Of a DNA stretch of 22,967 nucleotides, positions 15,143 through 20,710 are shown in pieces; positions within the stretch are counted from its first letter, which is position 1, and each line of letters opens with the position of its first letter. Origin of the DNA: a virus. The notes below the pieces were generated by a model. That model searched no databases and was not told where the DNA came from. It saw only the letters and a program-made list of their open reading frames with translations. The translations under genes were made by a program, and so were the position numbers. The stretch spans positions 1 through 22,967 of IMG/VR virus record IMGVR_UViG_3300020572_000044. One strand, 5' to 3'.

Positions 15143-15295
15143 ATGAAAGCAAAAATTAAAGTAAAAAACAGATTTACATTTCCAACTTACACTGTAATGA
15201 TAGGAAATGAAGTAATACAAGGGTTCTATTCAAGAGCTGAAGCGGTTGTATTCAGAAACGATTTAAACAGCAAAATAATAGAATTAATCAACTAA
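15143..15295 (+). CDS. 50-residue hypothetical protein
   Basis: MKAKIKVKNRFTFPTYTVMI... reads as a small basic protein with FYSRAEAVVFRNDLNSKI near the end, which resembles a short helix-strand DNA-interacting fold, but no family can be named. It uses leader repeat copy 1 and follows the promoter at 15105. Coding is supported by the repeated leader and by a clean ORF. Confidence 0.55.
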   Translation: MKAKIKVKNRFTFPTYTVMIGNEVIQGFYSRAEAVVFRNDLNSKIIELIN

Positions 15296-15311
15296 TTAAA
15301 ACCTAGAAACC

Positions 15312-15488
15312 ATGAAAGCAGAAGACATTAAAGTAGGAATGAAAATTGAGTTAATGAGTGAAGGAAGAGTATTAGTTTTTGAAATAAAAGATATTGAAAA
15401 TGAAACTTTTAAAATATTCAATAAGTTTAGAACAAGTTGGTATGCGCCTTTAAGCTATATCAATGATAATTTAGTAGCAATTAATTAA
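15312..15488 (+). CDS. 58-residue hypothetical protein
   Basis: MKAEDIKVGMKIELMSEGRV... has the pattern of a small SH3-like or Hint-start barrel (DIKVGMKIELMSEGR, then F-IKDIENETFKIFNKF and YAPLSYI). Many phage early proteins of this size have it; the role is unknown. It starts 16 bases after the previous stop, with leader repeat copy 2. Confidence 0.6.
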   Translation: MKAEDIKVGMKIELMSEGRVLVFEIKDIENETFKIFNKFRTSWYAPLSYINDNLVAIN

Positions 15489-15500
15489 AACCTAGAAACC

Positions 15501-15719
15501 ATGAAAGATTTTACAAAAGAAATGAAAGAGGTCATTAAAAAACCATTTCATCACGATGAGTTAAAAGCACTTGTACACAAACACGCTTTAAGGATTGAAA
15601 ATGAAAAAAACAAAAAGTATAACTTATTACCTTCAACAGAAGGGATCTATTATTTTAAAGCTTCTATACAACTTTACGATTTAACTATTTATCAAATTAC
15701 CCTAAACTCAAACTCATGA
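15501..15719 (+). CDS. 72-residue hypothetical protein
   Basis: MKDFTKEMKEVIKKPFHHDE... is a charged helical head (KALVHKHALRIENEKNKKYN) with a beta-rich tail (GIYYFKASIQLYDLTIYQIT). Not recognised. It uses leader repeat copy 3, and its stop overlaps the start of the ERF gene by 4 bases, so it may be co-translated with the recombination proteins. Confidence 0.6.
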   Translation: MKDFTKEMKEVIKKPFHHDELKALVHKHALRIENEKNKKYNLLPSTEGIYYFKASIQLYDLTIYQITLNSNS

Positions 15720-16234
15720 AAAATTTAATCTTAATACAAGCAGAATTAAAATGCCCAAAAGGTTCGTTTAACTCCTTTGGAAAATACAAGTATCGAACAA
15801 GTGAACAACAACTTGAAGCCTTAAAACCATTCTTAAACAAGTACAATTGCTTACTTAATTTATCGGATGAAATTGTTATGCTAGGGTCAAAGTTTTTTTT
15901 AAAAGCAACAGCACATTTTGACGATGGAGAATTTAATATAGAGTCTTATGGCTATGCTGAACTAAGCGAACATAAAGGTATGAGTTCAGAGCAATGCACA
16001 GGAACAGCGTCAAGCTACGCTAGAAAGTACGCTATTAATGGTTTATTCTTAATTGACGAATCCGAAGCTGATATTGATTCAATTGCAAAAGATGATCGTG
16101 AAACATTAACAAACGAAAGGTTTGACAAAGCAGTTGAGAAAATACGTAAAAAAGAATACACGATTGACGAGCTGAAAGCTAAATTTAAACTAAACACAGC
16201 TCAAGAGGGGGCTTTATTACTTATTGAACTATGA
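15716..16234 (+). CDS. ERF-family single-strand annealing recombinase
   Basis: 172 residues. The ERF signature is clear: FNSFGKYKYRTSEQ (18-31), LKPFLNKY, LNLSDEIV, then KGMSSEQCTGTASSYARKYA (87-106) and NGLFLIDES. ERF proteins form rings on ssDNA and anneal complementary strands during phage recombination and concatemer formation. The C-terminal tail (TNERFDKAVEKIRKKEYTID) is a short variable extension. A YqaJ-like exonuclease (16700) and an ssDNA-binding protein (17614) in the same unit complete a Red-like set. Confidence 0.9.
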   Translation: MKNLILIQAELKCPKGSFNSFGKYKYRTSEQQLEALKPFLNKYNCLLNLSDEIVMLGSKFFLKATAHFDDGEFNIESYGYAELSEHKGMSSEQCTGTASSYARKYAINGLFLIDESEADIDSIAKDDRETLTNERFDKAVEKIRKKEYTIDELKAKFKLNTAQEGALLLIEL

Positions 16235-16419
16235 GTCTTTACTTAACTATCTTAACAATTTACTGGATAATCTTATTAATATTTTTAATATCAATTAATC
16301 CAAAACTTCCTACGGGATCAACACGAATAATCAGAAATTGGAATCAAGGCTTATTTATTTTCGGATGGTTAAGTTTTCTATTTTCCGCAGTATTAACATT
16401 TTTAATTCAATCATTATGA
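16231..16419 (+). CDS. Small two-span membrane protein
   Basis: 62 residues, two hydrophobic segments (about 3-22 and 40-60) joined by a short basic loop (NPKLPTGSTRIIRNWNQG). It overlaps the ERF gene and the next gene by 4 bases each. Function unknown; a membrane protein inside a recombination operon is common in small phage gene clusters and gives no functional hint. Confidence 0.6.
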   Translation: MSLYLTILTIYWIILLIFLISINPKLPTGSTRIIRNWNQGLFIFGWLSFLFSAVLTFLIQSL

Positions 16420-16703
16420 AAGTAACTTATGAATTATACGATAAAGAGGGTGAACCTTTAATGCGTTTAGAAGGAAAAGAATATATTGCTCCTATTGGTT
16501 CTGAAGTTATTTTCTATGATGATCAGGAGGATGTAAAAGGTCACTTTTTAGTAAGTGTTGAATTTATTAGCATAGTAATGTCTCACAGTTATTATATAGA
16601 TGAAGATACACTTTATATTAATTGTGAACCAATACAAGATTTATCAGAACACGATGAATCACAATTAAGAAAGTATAATAAAATAAAAAACAAAAGAAAA
16701 TGA
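16416..16703 (+). CDS. Hypothetical acidic beta-rich protein
   Basis: 95 residues from the ATG at 16416 (MKVTYELYDKEGEPLMRLEG). The frame is open upstream to 16338, but that would overlap the membrane protein almost fully, while 16416 gives the ATGA overlap used throughout. Sequence continues with GSEVIFYDDQEDVKGHFLVS and a charged tail (HDESQLRKYNKIKNKRK). No family recognised; the fold looks like a single small beta barrel. Confidence 0.6.
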   Translation: MKVTYELYDKEGEPLMRLEGKEYIAPIGSEVIFYDDQEDVKGHFLVSVEFISIVMSHSYYIDEDTLYINCEPIQDLSEHDESQLRKYNKIKNKRK

Positions 16704-17320
16704 AAATTAGATGTTCATCACTTCCGAAAATTTGCACCGCTTCAAAAGTCAAAGGAGCTTTAAGCGAGACAGCAAAAAGCTATATTAAAACAATAGCGAA
16801 ACAAGACTTCTACGGATACGAAACGGAGCTTAACAATAAGTACGTTAAGAAAGGTATAGAGTGTGAGGGAGCGGCTATATTGCTTTATAACAATGTGTTT
16901 TTTACGTCACACGAAAAGAATAAAGAAAGAAGGTCAACAGAAATAATTACAGGCGAATGCGACATCATAACTCCTGAATTAATTATAGACATTAAGTGTT
17001 CATGGTCATTTGAAACGTTCCCTGCAACTAATGAGGATATTACTTTGAAAGATTACGAATATCAACTAAGGGGCTATATGTACCTTTATGAAGTGAATAG
17101 TGCGGAGCTTGCTTATTGCATGGTAGACACTCCAGACCATTTAATTGGCTATGACAACGTGCAAATTCACAAAACAATAAACTCACCAATTGAAAGCTTA
17201 GTAACTACTTTAAGAATTGAACGAGATGAAAAGTTAGAAGCTGAAATGATAGAGAAAGTTCACATGGCACATGAATACTACAACGAGTATATTAACAAGT
17301 TAAATTTAAAAAACAAATGA
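16700..17320 (+). CDS. YqaJ/PD-(D/E)XK phage exonuclease
   Basis: 206 residues. Motifs: KGIECEGAAILLY (acidic Glu54/57), ITGECDII (Asp88), IIDIKCSW (Asp97, Lys99), YQLRGYMYLY (Gln122, 121-130) with the typical later Y--V--AELAY. This is the lambda-exonuclease/YqaJ type, a 5'-3' enzyme that makes the ssDNA tails used by annealing proteins; the ERF protein 0.5 kb upstream is the natural partner. The start N-terminal SSLPKICTASK is the usual lead-in of this family. ATGA overlaps at both ends. Confidence 0.85.
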   Translation: MKIRCSSLPKICTASKVKGALSETAKSYIKTIAKQDFYGYETELNNKYVKKGIECEGAAILLYNNVFFTSHEKNKERRSTEIITGECDIITPELIIDIKCSWSFETFPATNEDITLKDYEYQLRGYMYLYEVNSAELAYCMVDTPDHLIGYDNVQIHKTINSPIESLVTTLRIERDEKLEAEMIEKVHMAHEYYNEYINKLNLKNK

Positions 17321-17481
17321 ACAAAGAAACAAAAGAAAAAGCTGAAACTTTGCTAAGTCAGTTCCCGACCAAAGAGGCGGCTATTGAGACAGCCAAAGTC
17401 ATGGAGAAAGGCTTCAGAAAGTATTTAACCATCTGGACAAATGTCCGCAAATACATAGAGCAACATGAAAAATATAATTGA
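17317..17481 (+). CDS. 54-residue hypothetical helical protein
   Basis: MNKETKEKAETLLSQFPTKE... starts in the stop of the exonuclease gene and is a helical, charged peptide with TKEAAIETAKVMEKGFRKYL and TIWTNVRKYIEQH. It resembles small helix-turn-helix-like or adaptor phage proteins, but no family could be assigned. It overlaps the following gene by 17 bases. Confidence 0.55.
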   Translation: MNKETKEKAETLLSQFPTKEAAIETAKVMEKGFRKYLTIWTNVRKYIEQHEKYN

Positions 17482-17617
17482 TTTTAAAGACATTAACTTC
17501 TCGGTAATTGCTTCACATTTGAAGTACAATCGAAAAAGTTATAAAAAACAAAAGCTAGTTGAGAAAGCCTTTGAGATTGCAAATGAAGTATTAATTTTAA
17601 AACAAAAAGAACAATGA
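17465..17617 (+). CDS. 50-residue hypothetical basic protein
   Basis: MKNIIDFKDINFSVIASHLK... is a small basic helical protein (NRKSYKKQKLVEKAFEIANE). It starts 17 bases before the previous stop in another frame and its stop overlaps the next start by 4 bases. Not recognised; context suggests part of the replication/recombination set. Confidence 0.55.
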   Translation: MKNIIDFKDINFSVIASHLKYNRKSYKKQKLVEKAFEIANEVLILKQKEQ

Positions 17618-17913
17618 AAAATGAAATGAAGTTTACTGGTATTATTACTAATATCCTTGATGTTATCCAAGTAGGAAAAACAAAAAAAATTGAGTTTATT
17701 GTAACTGAAGAAGTTGATCAATATCCTCAGAGTGTTAAATTCTCAATCTATGGAGATGAGAAAGTAGATAAGTTTGAAAAGTTTAACAAGCTAAATGCAA
17801 GAGTAGATGTATCGTTTAATTTTCGCACAACTGAATGGAACGACAAGCATTTTACAAGTATAGAGGCTTGGAAAGTTTTTAAAGCTGAAGAGGTGAACGC
17901 AGAACCGTTTTAA
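17614..17913 (+). CDS. DUF3127-type OB-fold ssDNA-binding protein
   Basis: 99 residues. The pattern FTGIITNILDVIQVGKTKKI, then EFIVTEEVDQYPQSVKFSIY, YG-EKVDKFEKFNK and VDVSFNFRTTEWNDKHFTSI is that of the DUF3127 family, small OB-fold proteins in Bacteroidota that stand in for SSB. It closes the recombination unit (ERF, exonuclease, SSB-like), and an acidic tail (EEVNAEPF) at the end is consistent with SSB-type partner binding. It is followed by a non-coding structured region. Confidence 0.75.
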   Translation: MKNEMKFTGIITNILDVIQVGKTKKIEFIVTEEVDQYPQSVKFSIYGDEKVDKFEKFNKLNARVDVSFNFRTTEWNDKHFTSIEAWKVFKAEEVNAEPF

Positions 17914-17919
17914 TATGTC

Positions 17920-18055
17920 AGGTGGTGGCACTCTATAAAGCCTATCAAGGAGAGAGAACTCCCGAATAAACTCAGAGGTTGGAAATGAGCTAACCAACGA
18001 GCCACCACTTGTATATAACAAGAATATATACGCCACTCGATCATAAGTATAGGCG
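17920..18055 (+). ncRNA. Candidate structured RNA in a 269-base gene-free stretch
   Basis: No gene from 17914 to 18182. A 10-bp long-range stem (AGGTGGTGGC at 17920-17929 with GCCACCACTT at 18001-18010, one G-T) encloses two hairpins: GGAG/CTCC (17949-17952 and 17959-17962) and GTTGG/CCAAC (17978-17982 and 17994-17998). Directly behind come a perfect 7-bp hairpin GTATATA/TATATAC (18011-18017, 18025-18031) and CGCC/GGCG (18031-18034, 18052-18055). A local rise in GC against an AT-rich background supports a structured RNA. No riboswitch or ribozyme class was recognised. The rest (18056-18125) shows no clear feature. Confidence 0.45.
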
Positions 18056-18125
18056 CACTAACTTCTTCTCTCAATAGAACGCTGACAGCTCGGAATAGAC
18101 GGCATAATTTATTTTTATTAAAATA

Positions 18126-18156
18126 GTTGTATATTAATTATAAATGTGTATATTTG
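18126..18156 (+). promoter_or_regulatory. Bacteroidota-type promoter for the gene at 18183
   Basis: GTTG (18126-18129), 19 bases, TATATTTG (18149-18156). The 15-mer TATATTTGTATATAA is shared with the promoter at 15105, so the two may be co-regulated. Confidence 0.7.
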
Positions 18157-18182
18157 TATATAACCTTTAACAAATAGAAATT

Positions 18183-18389
18183 ATGAAAGCTGCTGAAATG
18201 ATCCAAACAGAATTAAAAAGAAGAAGTGATTTAGTAGAATGTTTACAATTTAGAAAACAAGCTGTAAAAGTTGCTAAAAAATTAGGAATTACTTCTGAGG
18301 AATGGAATAAAAATAAAATGGCTATTCTTTTAATGTTAGCTAACGAATTTTGTAAAAAAGAAAACGAATTAAGCCATGCAATTAAATAA
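18183..18389 (+). CDS. Hypothetical small helical protein
   Basis: 68 residues (MKAAEMIQTELKRRSDLVEC, KLGITSEEWNKNKMAILLML, ANEFCKKENELSHAIK). The LGI(T)xEEWNKNKMAILLMLANEFC part is a pattern I have met in Bacteroidota phage and host proteins, without a known function. It starts 26 bases behind its promoter and overlaps the next gene by 14 bases. Confidence 0.65.
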   Translation: MKAAEMIQTELKRRSDLVECLQFRKQAVKVAKKLGITSEEWNKNKMAILLMLANEFCKKENELSHAIK

Positions 18390-18531
18390 AACATACAGAT
18401 CAAAAACAGGGGCTAAAAGAACGCCCTTGTTTAATTCCGAATGCAATAGGTTTGTATTTGTTGAGTGTGTTTATTCATGTGGTAAAACAATTAACAAATG
18501 GTTTTGGATTAATCATAGATTATTTAAATAA
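18376..18531 (+). CDS. 51-residue hypothetical basic protein with Cys residues
   Basis: MQLNKTYRSKTGAKRTPLFN... is small and basic with three cysteines (SECNR, ECVYSCGK) and a Trp-rich end (KWFWINHRLFK). A metal-binding role is conceivable but the Cys spacing is not typical. It overlaps the previous gene by 14 bases in another frame; the next ATG follows after 9 bases. Confidence 0.5.
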   Translation: MQLNKTYRSKTGAKRTPLFNSECNRFVFVECVYSCGKTINKWFWINHRLFK

Positions 18532-18540
18532 ATAAAAATT

Positions 18541-18681
18541 ATGTGCGAATTAAATATTAATTACGATAGAGTTCCATTTACTTGTCCATATACTCAAGAA
18601 GAATGGAGAATAATAATAATTGAAAATGTAAAAAATCAAATTAAAAATTACAAAAGTATTTATCATGCAAGAAAAAATTGA
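18541..18681 (+). CDS. 46-residue hypothetical protein
   Basis: MCELNINYDRVPFTCPYTQE... followed by EWRIIIIENVKNQIKNYKSI is a short helical peptide with two early cysteines. It is placed in the same dense row of small genes and overlaps the next by 17 bases. Not recognised; moderate chance that it is real. Confidence 0.45.
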   Translation: MCELNINYDRVPFTCPYTQEEWRIIIIENVKNQIKNYKSIYHARKN

Positions 18682-18826
18682 CGAATTAAAGAAAAGGTTA
18701 ACGGGCAACCTTTACGATGATATGGATATTCATAACGAAATCTATGAGATCAAAAAACAAATGAATCCCGAAATAGTGAACAACCCACAACAAGACCAGG
18801 ACGAGTGCGAGGCTTGCGGTTCTTAA
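18665..18826 (+). CDS. 53-residue hypothetical protein ending in CEAC
   Basis: MQEKIDELKKRLTGNLYDDM... is a charged helical peptide (DIHNEIYEIKKQMNPEIVNN) with a C-terminal DECEACGS. A terminal CxxC is found in many small Bacteroidota phage proteins. The -33 box of the tRNA promoter lies inside its 3' end, so the next transcript starts right behind it. Confidence 0.55.
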   Translation: MQEKIDELKKRLTGNLYDDMDIHNEIYEIKKQMNPEIVNNPQQDQDECEACGS

Positions 18827-18849
18827 TTTTTATAGTACATTTGTACTAT
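18813..18849 (+). promoter_or_regulatory. tRNA promoter with palindromic -7 region
   Basis: CTTG (18813-18816), 19 bases, TACATTTG (18836-18843), ending 7 bases before the tRNA. A perfect palindrome ATAGTAC (18832-18838) / GTACTAT (18843-18849) with a 4-base centre overlaps the -7 box, so a repressor or activator could act here. Confidence 0.7.
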
Positions 18850-18923
18850 GGGGGATTAGCTCAGATGGCTAGAGCGACTGCTTTGCACGCAGTAGGTCAA
18901 CGGTTCGACTCCGTTATTCTCCA
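18850..18923 (+). tRNA. tRNA-Ala (anticodon UGC)
   Basis: 74 bases fold into a full cloverleaf. The acceptor GGGGGAT pairs with ATTCTCC with wobbles at 3-70 (the G3-U70 alanine identity pair) and 5-68. D-arm GCTC/GAGC, anticodon arm ACTGC/GCAGT around TTTGCAC (TGC), T-arm AACGG/CCGTT with TTCGACT. Discriminator A73; CCA is not encoded, so it is added after processing. It could support the Ala-rich fibre gene. It has its own promoter, and the next start codon lies only 2 bases downstream. Confidence 0.95.
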
Positions 18924-18925
18924 CT

Positions 18926-19171
18926 ATGATAAATATTATTTTAACATCGTTATTCATTAGCTTCTTACTAAGGGATGACTTAAATATAGGCTACTACTTA
19001 AGAAAGTGGCTAGGCATTCGTATTTCAAAATCTATAAAAATACTTGACTGTTTTCCTTGTTTTTCTTTTTGGATTAGTATTTTAGTAAGTATTTGTTTTT
19101 TACAAATATCTTTTGCACCTTTGTTTGTATTTGTATTTGGAAAAATTTATGAAACTATCGAAAAACGCTAA
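18926..19171 (+). CDS. Membrane protein directly behind the tRNA
   Basis: 81 residues. A hydrophobic start (MINIILTSLFISFLL), a basic amphipathic part (YYLRKWLGIRISKS), a CFPCF pair of cysteines, and a strong hydrophobic segment (SFWISILVSICFLQISFAPL, FVFVFG), about two to three membrane spans. The pattern D-FPCF-FWIS in the second half is typical of small phage and host membrane proteins in Bacteroidota, function unknown. The ATG lies 2 bases after tRNA base 73, so after tRNA 3' processing the mRNA would be almost leaderless. Confidence 0.65.
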   Translation: MINIILTSLFISFLLRDDLNIGYYLRKWLGIRISKSIKILDCFPCFSFWISILVSICFLQISFAPLFVFVFGKIYETIEKR

Positions 19172-19370
19172 ACAAAGCTGGGATGCCATTAAAGTAAAAG
19201 TGCTTAAAGGGGAGCTTGATTATACAAGGCATGAAAAATTACAAATACAAGAAGTTTACGCAGAACTAACGGGCTACGTGGCTCAAGTGGATGGCTGTCA
19301 AGGATGCTTAAGAGATGTGATACAATGTTTAATTAATAACTATGAAGCTAGTAAAATTATCAGAGGTTAA
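19149..19370 (+). CDS. Small protein with CxxC, unknown function
   Basis: 73 residues from ATG 19149 (MKLSKNAKQSWDAIKVKVLK). The frame is open from 19113, but the start at 19149 gives the modest overlap (23 bases) and the usual Lys-rich N-terminus. The second half (QIQEVYAELTGYVAQVDGCQ, GCLRDVIQCLINNY) has CxxC and a helix, typical of a short protein seen near terminase and modification genes in such phages. No function known. It overlaps the ParB-like gene by 29 bases. Confidence 0.6.
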   Translation: MKLSKNAKQSWDAIKVKVLKGELDYTRHEKLQIQEVYAELTGYVAQVDGCQGCLRDVIQCLINNYEASKIIRG

Positions 19371-19938
19371 GGTTAACCCAAATAACCCACGATTAATCAA
19401 AGACGATAACTTTAAAAAGTTGGTTCAGTCAATAAAAGACTTTCCAGAGATGTTAGATATTAGACCTATTGTAGTTAATCAGGATATGATTATTTTAGGT
19501 GGTAATATGAGATTTAAAGCTTGTAAAGAAGCTGGGTTAAAAGAAGTGCCGATTATAGTTGCAGATAACCTTACTGAAGAACAACAAAGGGAGTTTTTGA
19601 TTAAAGATAATACAAGCGGTGGAGAATGGGACTTTGAAATGTTAGCGAATGAATGGGATGTTGAGCAGTTATCTGAATGGGGTTTGGATGTTGGTGGATT
19701 TGATTTAGATAGCGATGAGTTAAGTACTGATTTTAGTTTGCCAGACGGAGATAAAGCACCATTTCAACAAATGACTTTTACTTTAGCAGATGAACAAGCG
19801 GAGCAAATAAAAAATGCAATAGCAGATATTAAAGCAACTGAAGATTATAAATATTGTGAAACATTAGGGAACGAAAACAGTAACGGAAACGCACTTTATT
19901 TAATTATTATGCAATGGGCAGAGCAAAGGAAATTATAG
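19342..19938 (+). CDS. ParB-like (ParB/sulfiredoxin fold) protein of a DNA-modification unit
   Basis: 198 residues. The ParB-N type domain covers about 1-75: KLSEVKVNPNNPRLIKDD, then RPIVVNQDMIILGGNMRFKA (GGN-R at 53-57) and GLKEVPIIV. The middle (LTEEQQREFLIKDNTSGGEW) and C-terminus (MTFTLADEQAEQIKNAI) fit the phage subgroup that accompanies DNA methylases or Mom enzymes. Members of this fold bind nucleotides and act in partitioning or DNA processing; in phage modification clusters the role is poorly defined. The next gene, a Mom-type enzyme, overlaps by 25 bases, so they are probably co-translated. Confidence 0.75.
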   Translation: MKLVKLSEVKVNPNNPRLIKDDNFKKLVQSIKDFPEMLDIRPIVVNQDMIILGGNMRFKACKEAGLKEVPIIVADNLTEEQQREFLIKDNTSGGEWDFEMLANEWDVEQLSEWGLDVGGFDLDSDELSTDFSLPDGDKAPFQQMTFTLADEQAEQIKNAIADIKATEDYKYCETLGNENSNGNALYLIIMQWAEQRKL

Positions 19939-20606
19939 TTAAAGTAGTACCAAGTAAGATAGCTAATGAGTTTGTGAAGAAACATCATTATAGCGGAAAG
20001 GTAGTGCCAAACTCAACTTTGCATTTTGGTTGTTTTTTAGATGAAAAATTACACGGGGTTATGAGTTATGGTAGTCCAATGGTTAAATCAAAAGTTATTC
20101 ATTACGTTGAAAATACAAAATGGAATGAAGTTATAGAATTAAATAGAATGGCTTTTGATGATTATTTGCCAAAATATTCTGAAAGTAGGTGTATTGCAAT
20201 AACAATTAAACTTATAAAAAAAAACGCACCACATATAAAATGGATTTTAAGTTTTAGTGATGGTAATTTATGCGGAGATGGAACTATTTACAGAGCAAGC
20301 GGTTTTAAATTAATAGGGGTTAATAAAAATACAAGTACTTATCAAATGCCAAACGGAGAAGTTGTTTGTAGTTTAACAAGTTCAGCACATAGAACAAAAG
20401 AAAGTAATGGTAAAAGTGGTACAAGTTGGATAAAAGATAATGGAGGTAAAAAATTAGATGGGTTTCAAATAAGATATATTTATTTGATAGATAAAAGCAA
20501 TAAAATAACCGTTCCAATATTACCATTTAGCAAAATAGATGAAATGGGAGCGGGGATGTATAAAGGAGAAAAAATAACAATAGCAGAGAGAAAAGAAAAT
20601 AATTAG
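19914..20606 (+). CDS. Mom-type GNAT enzyme, DNA adenine hypermodification
   Basis: 230 residues. The first 140 match the Mom pattern: KHHYSG (23-28), FGCFLDEKLHGVMSYGSP (38-55), IELNRMAFDD (74-83), KYSESR (87-92), WILSFSDG (110-117), GTIYRASGFKLIG (123-135). Mu Mom is a GNAT-fold protein that adds a carbamoylmethyl (glycinamide-type) group to N6 of adenine and so blocks restriction enzymes. The C-terminal 90 residues (TSSAHRTKESNGKSG and a long tail) are an extension not needed for the match. A ParB-like gene lies upstream and a tRNA-Gly-like RNA 18 bases downstream. Chemistry in this phage is inferred. Confidence 0.7.
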   Translation: MGRAKEIIVKVVPSKIANEFVKKHHYSGKVVPNSTLHFGCFLDEKLHGVMSYGSPMVKSKVIHYVENTKWNEVIELNRMAFDDYLPKYSESRCIAITIKLIKKNAPHIKWILSFSDGNLCGDGTIYRASGFKLIGVNKNTSTYQMPNGEVVCSLTSSAHRTKESNGKSGTSWIKDNGGKKLDGFQIRYIYLIDKSNKITVPILPFSKIDEMGAGMYKGEKITIAERKENN

Positions 20607-20624
20607 TATATTTACAAACTATAT

Positions 20625-20695
20625 GCGTGGTTAGCTTAAATAAAAAGCGTTAAACATTCCAGTTTAAAGATGGGGTTTACAACCACCACCACGCT
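20625..20695 (+). ncRNA. Degenerate tRNA-Gly(UCC)-like RNA behind the Mom gene
   Basis: Acceptor GCGTGGT (20625-20631) pairs perfectly with ACCACGC (20688-20694), then T73 (the glycine discriminator). T8-A9 follow; D-arm GCTT/AAGC has a 7-base loop AAATAAA that lacks the G18-G19 pair. The anticodon arm TTAAAC/GTTTAA (20650-20655, 20662-20667) closes ATTCCA, so TCC sits after a T33-like T, but with a 6-bp stem and 6-base loop. The T-arm (20671-20687) pairs poorly and its loop TTTACAA lacks C56 and A58. It is tRNA-like but unlikely to work on ribosomes. A packaging-site element before TerS is an alternative. No strong promoter; TATATTTA at 20607-20614 is a weak match. Confidence 0.5.
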
Positions 20696-20710
20696 CTAAA
20701 GCCTAAATAA

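Larger units (their letters stand above)
15123..15507 (+). repeat. Three-copy start-codon leader repeat
   Basis: AATTAAAA(A/C)CTAGAAACC followed by ATGAAA occurs in front of three consecutive small genes (repeat starts near 15124, 15294 and 15483; start codons 15143, 15312, 15501). Copies 2 and 3 are identical up to ATGAAAG; copy 1 differs by one base. The same theme, shorter (ATAGAAATTATGAAAGC), precedes the gene at 18183. Likely a shared ribosome-entry leader or a trace of gene duplication. Confidence 0.7.

Noticed and set aside
15124-15503. CRISPR-like array because of three repeats of similar size
   Set aside because: The repeats are about 25 bases, spaced about 170-190 bases, and each is followed by a start codon and a coding frame; no cas genes.
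16338-16415. Longer start of the gene at 16416
   Set aside because: It would run through most of the second membrane span coding region of the 16231 gene; the ATGA overlap at 16416 is the local rule.
17920-18010. Reading the minus strand of the structured region as a tRNA (GTTGGTTAGC and TTTCCAA look tRNA-like)
   Set aside because: The anticodon stem does not pair, base 8 is not T, about 20 extra bases lie before the 3' acceptor strand, and all genes run the other way. Kept only as an unassigned structured RNA.
19113-19148. Longer start of the gene at 19149
   Set aside because: The extra residues are translated from the hydrophobic end of the 18926 gene and do not resemble a protein start.
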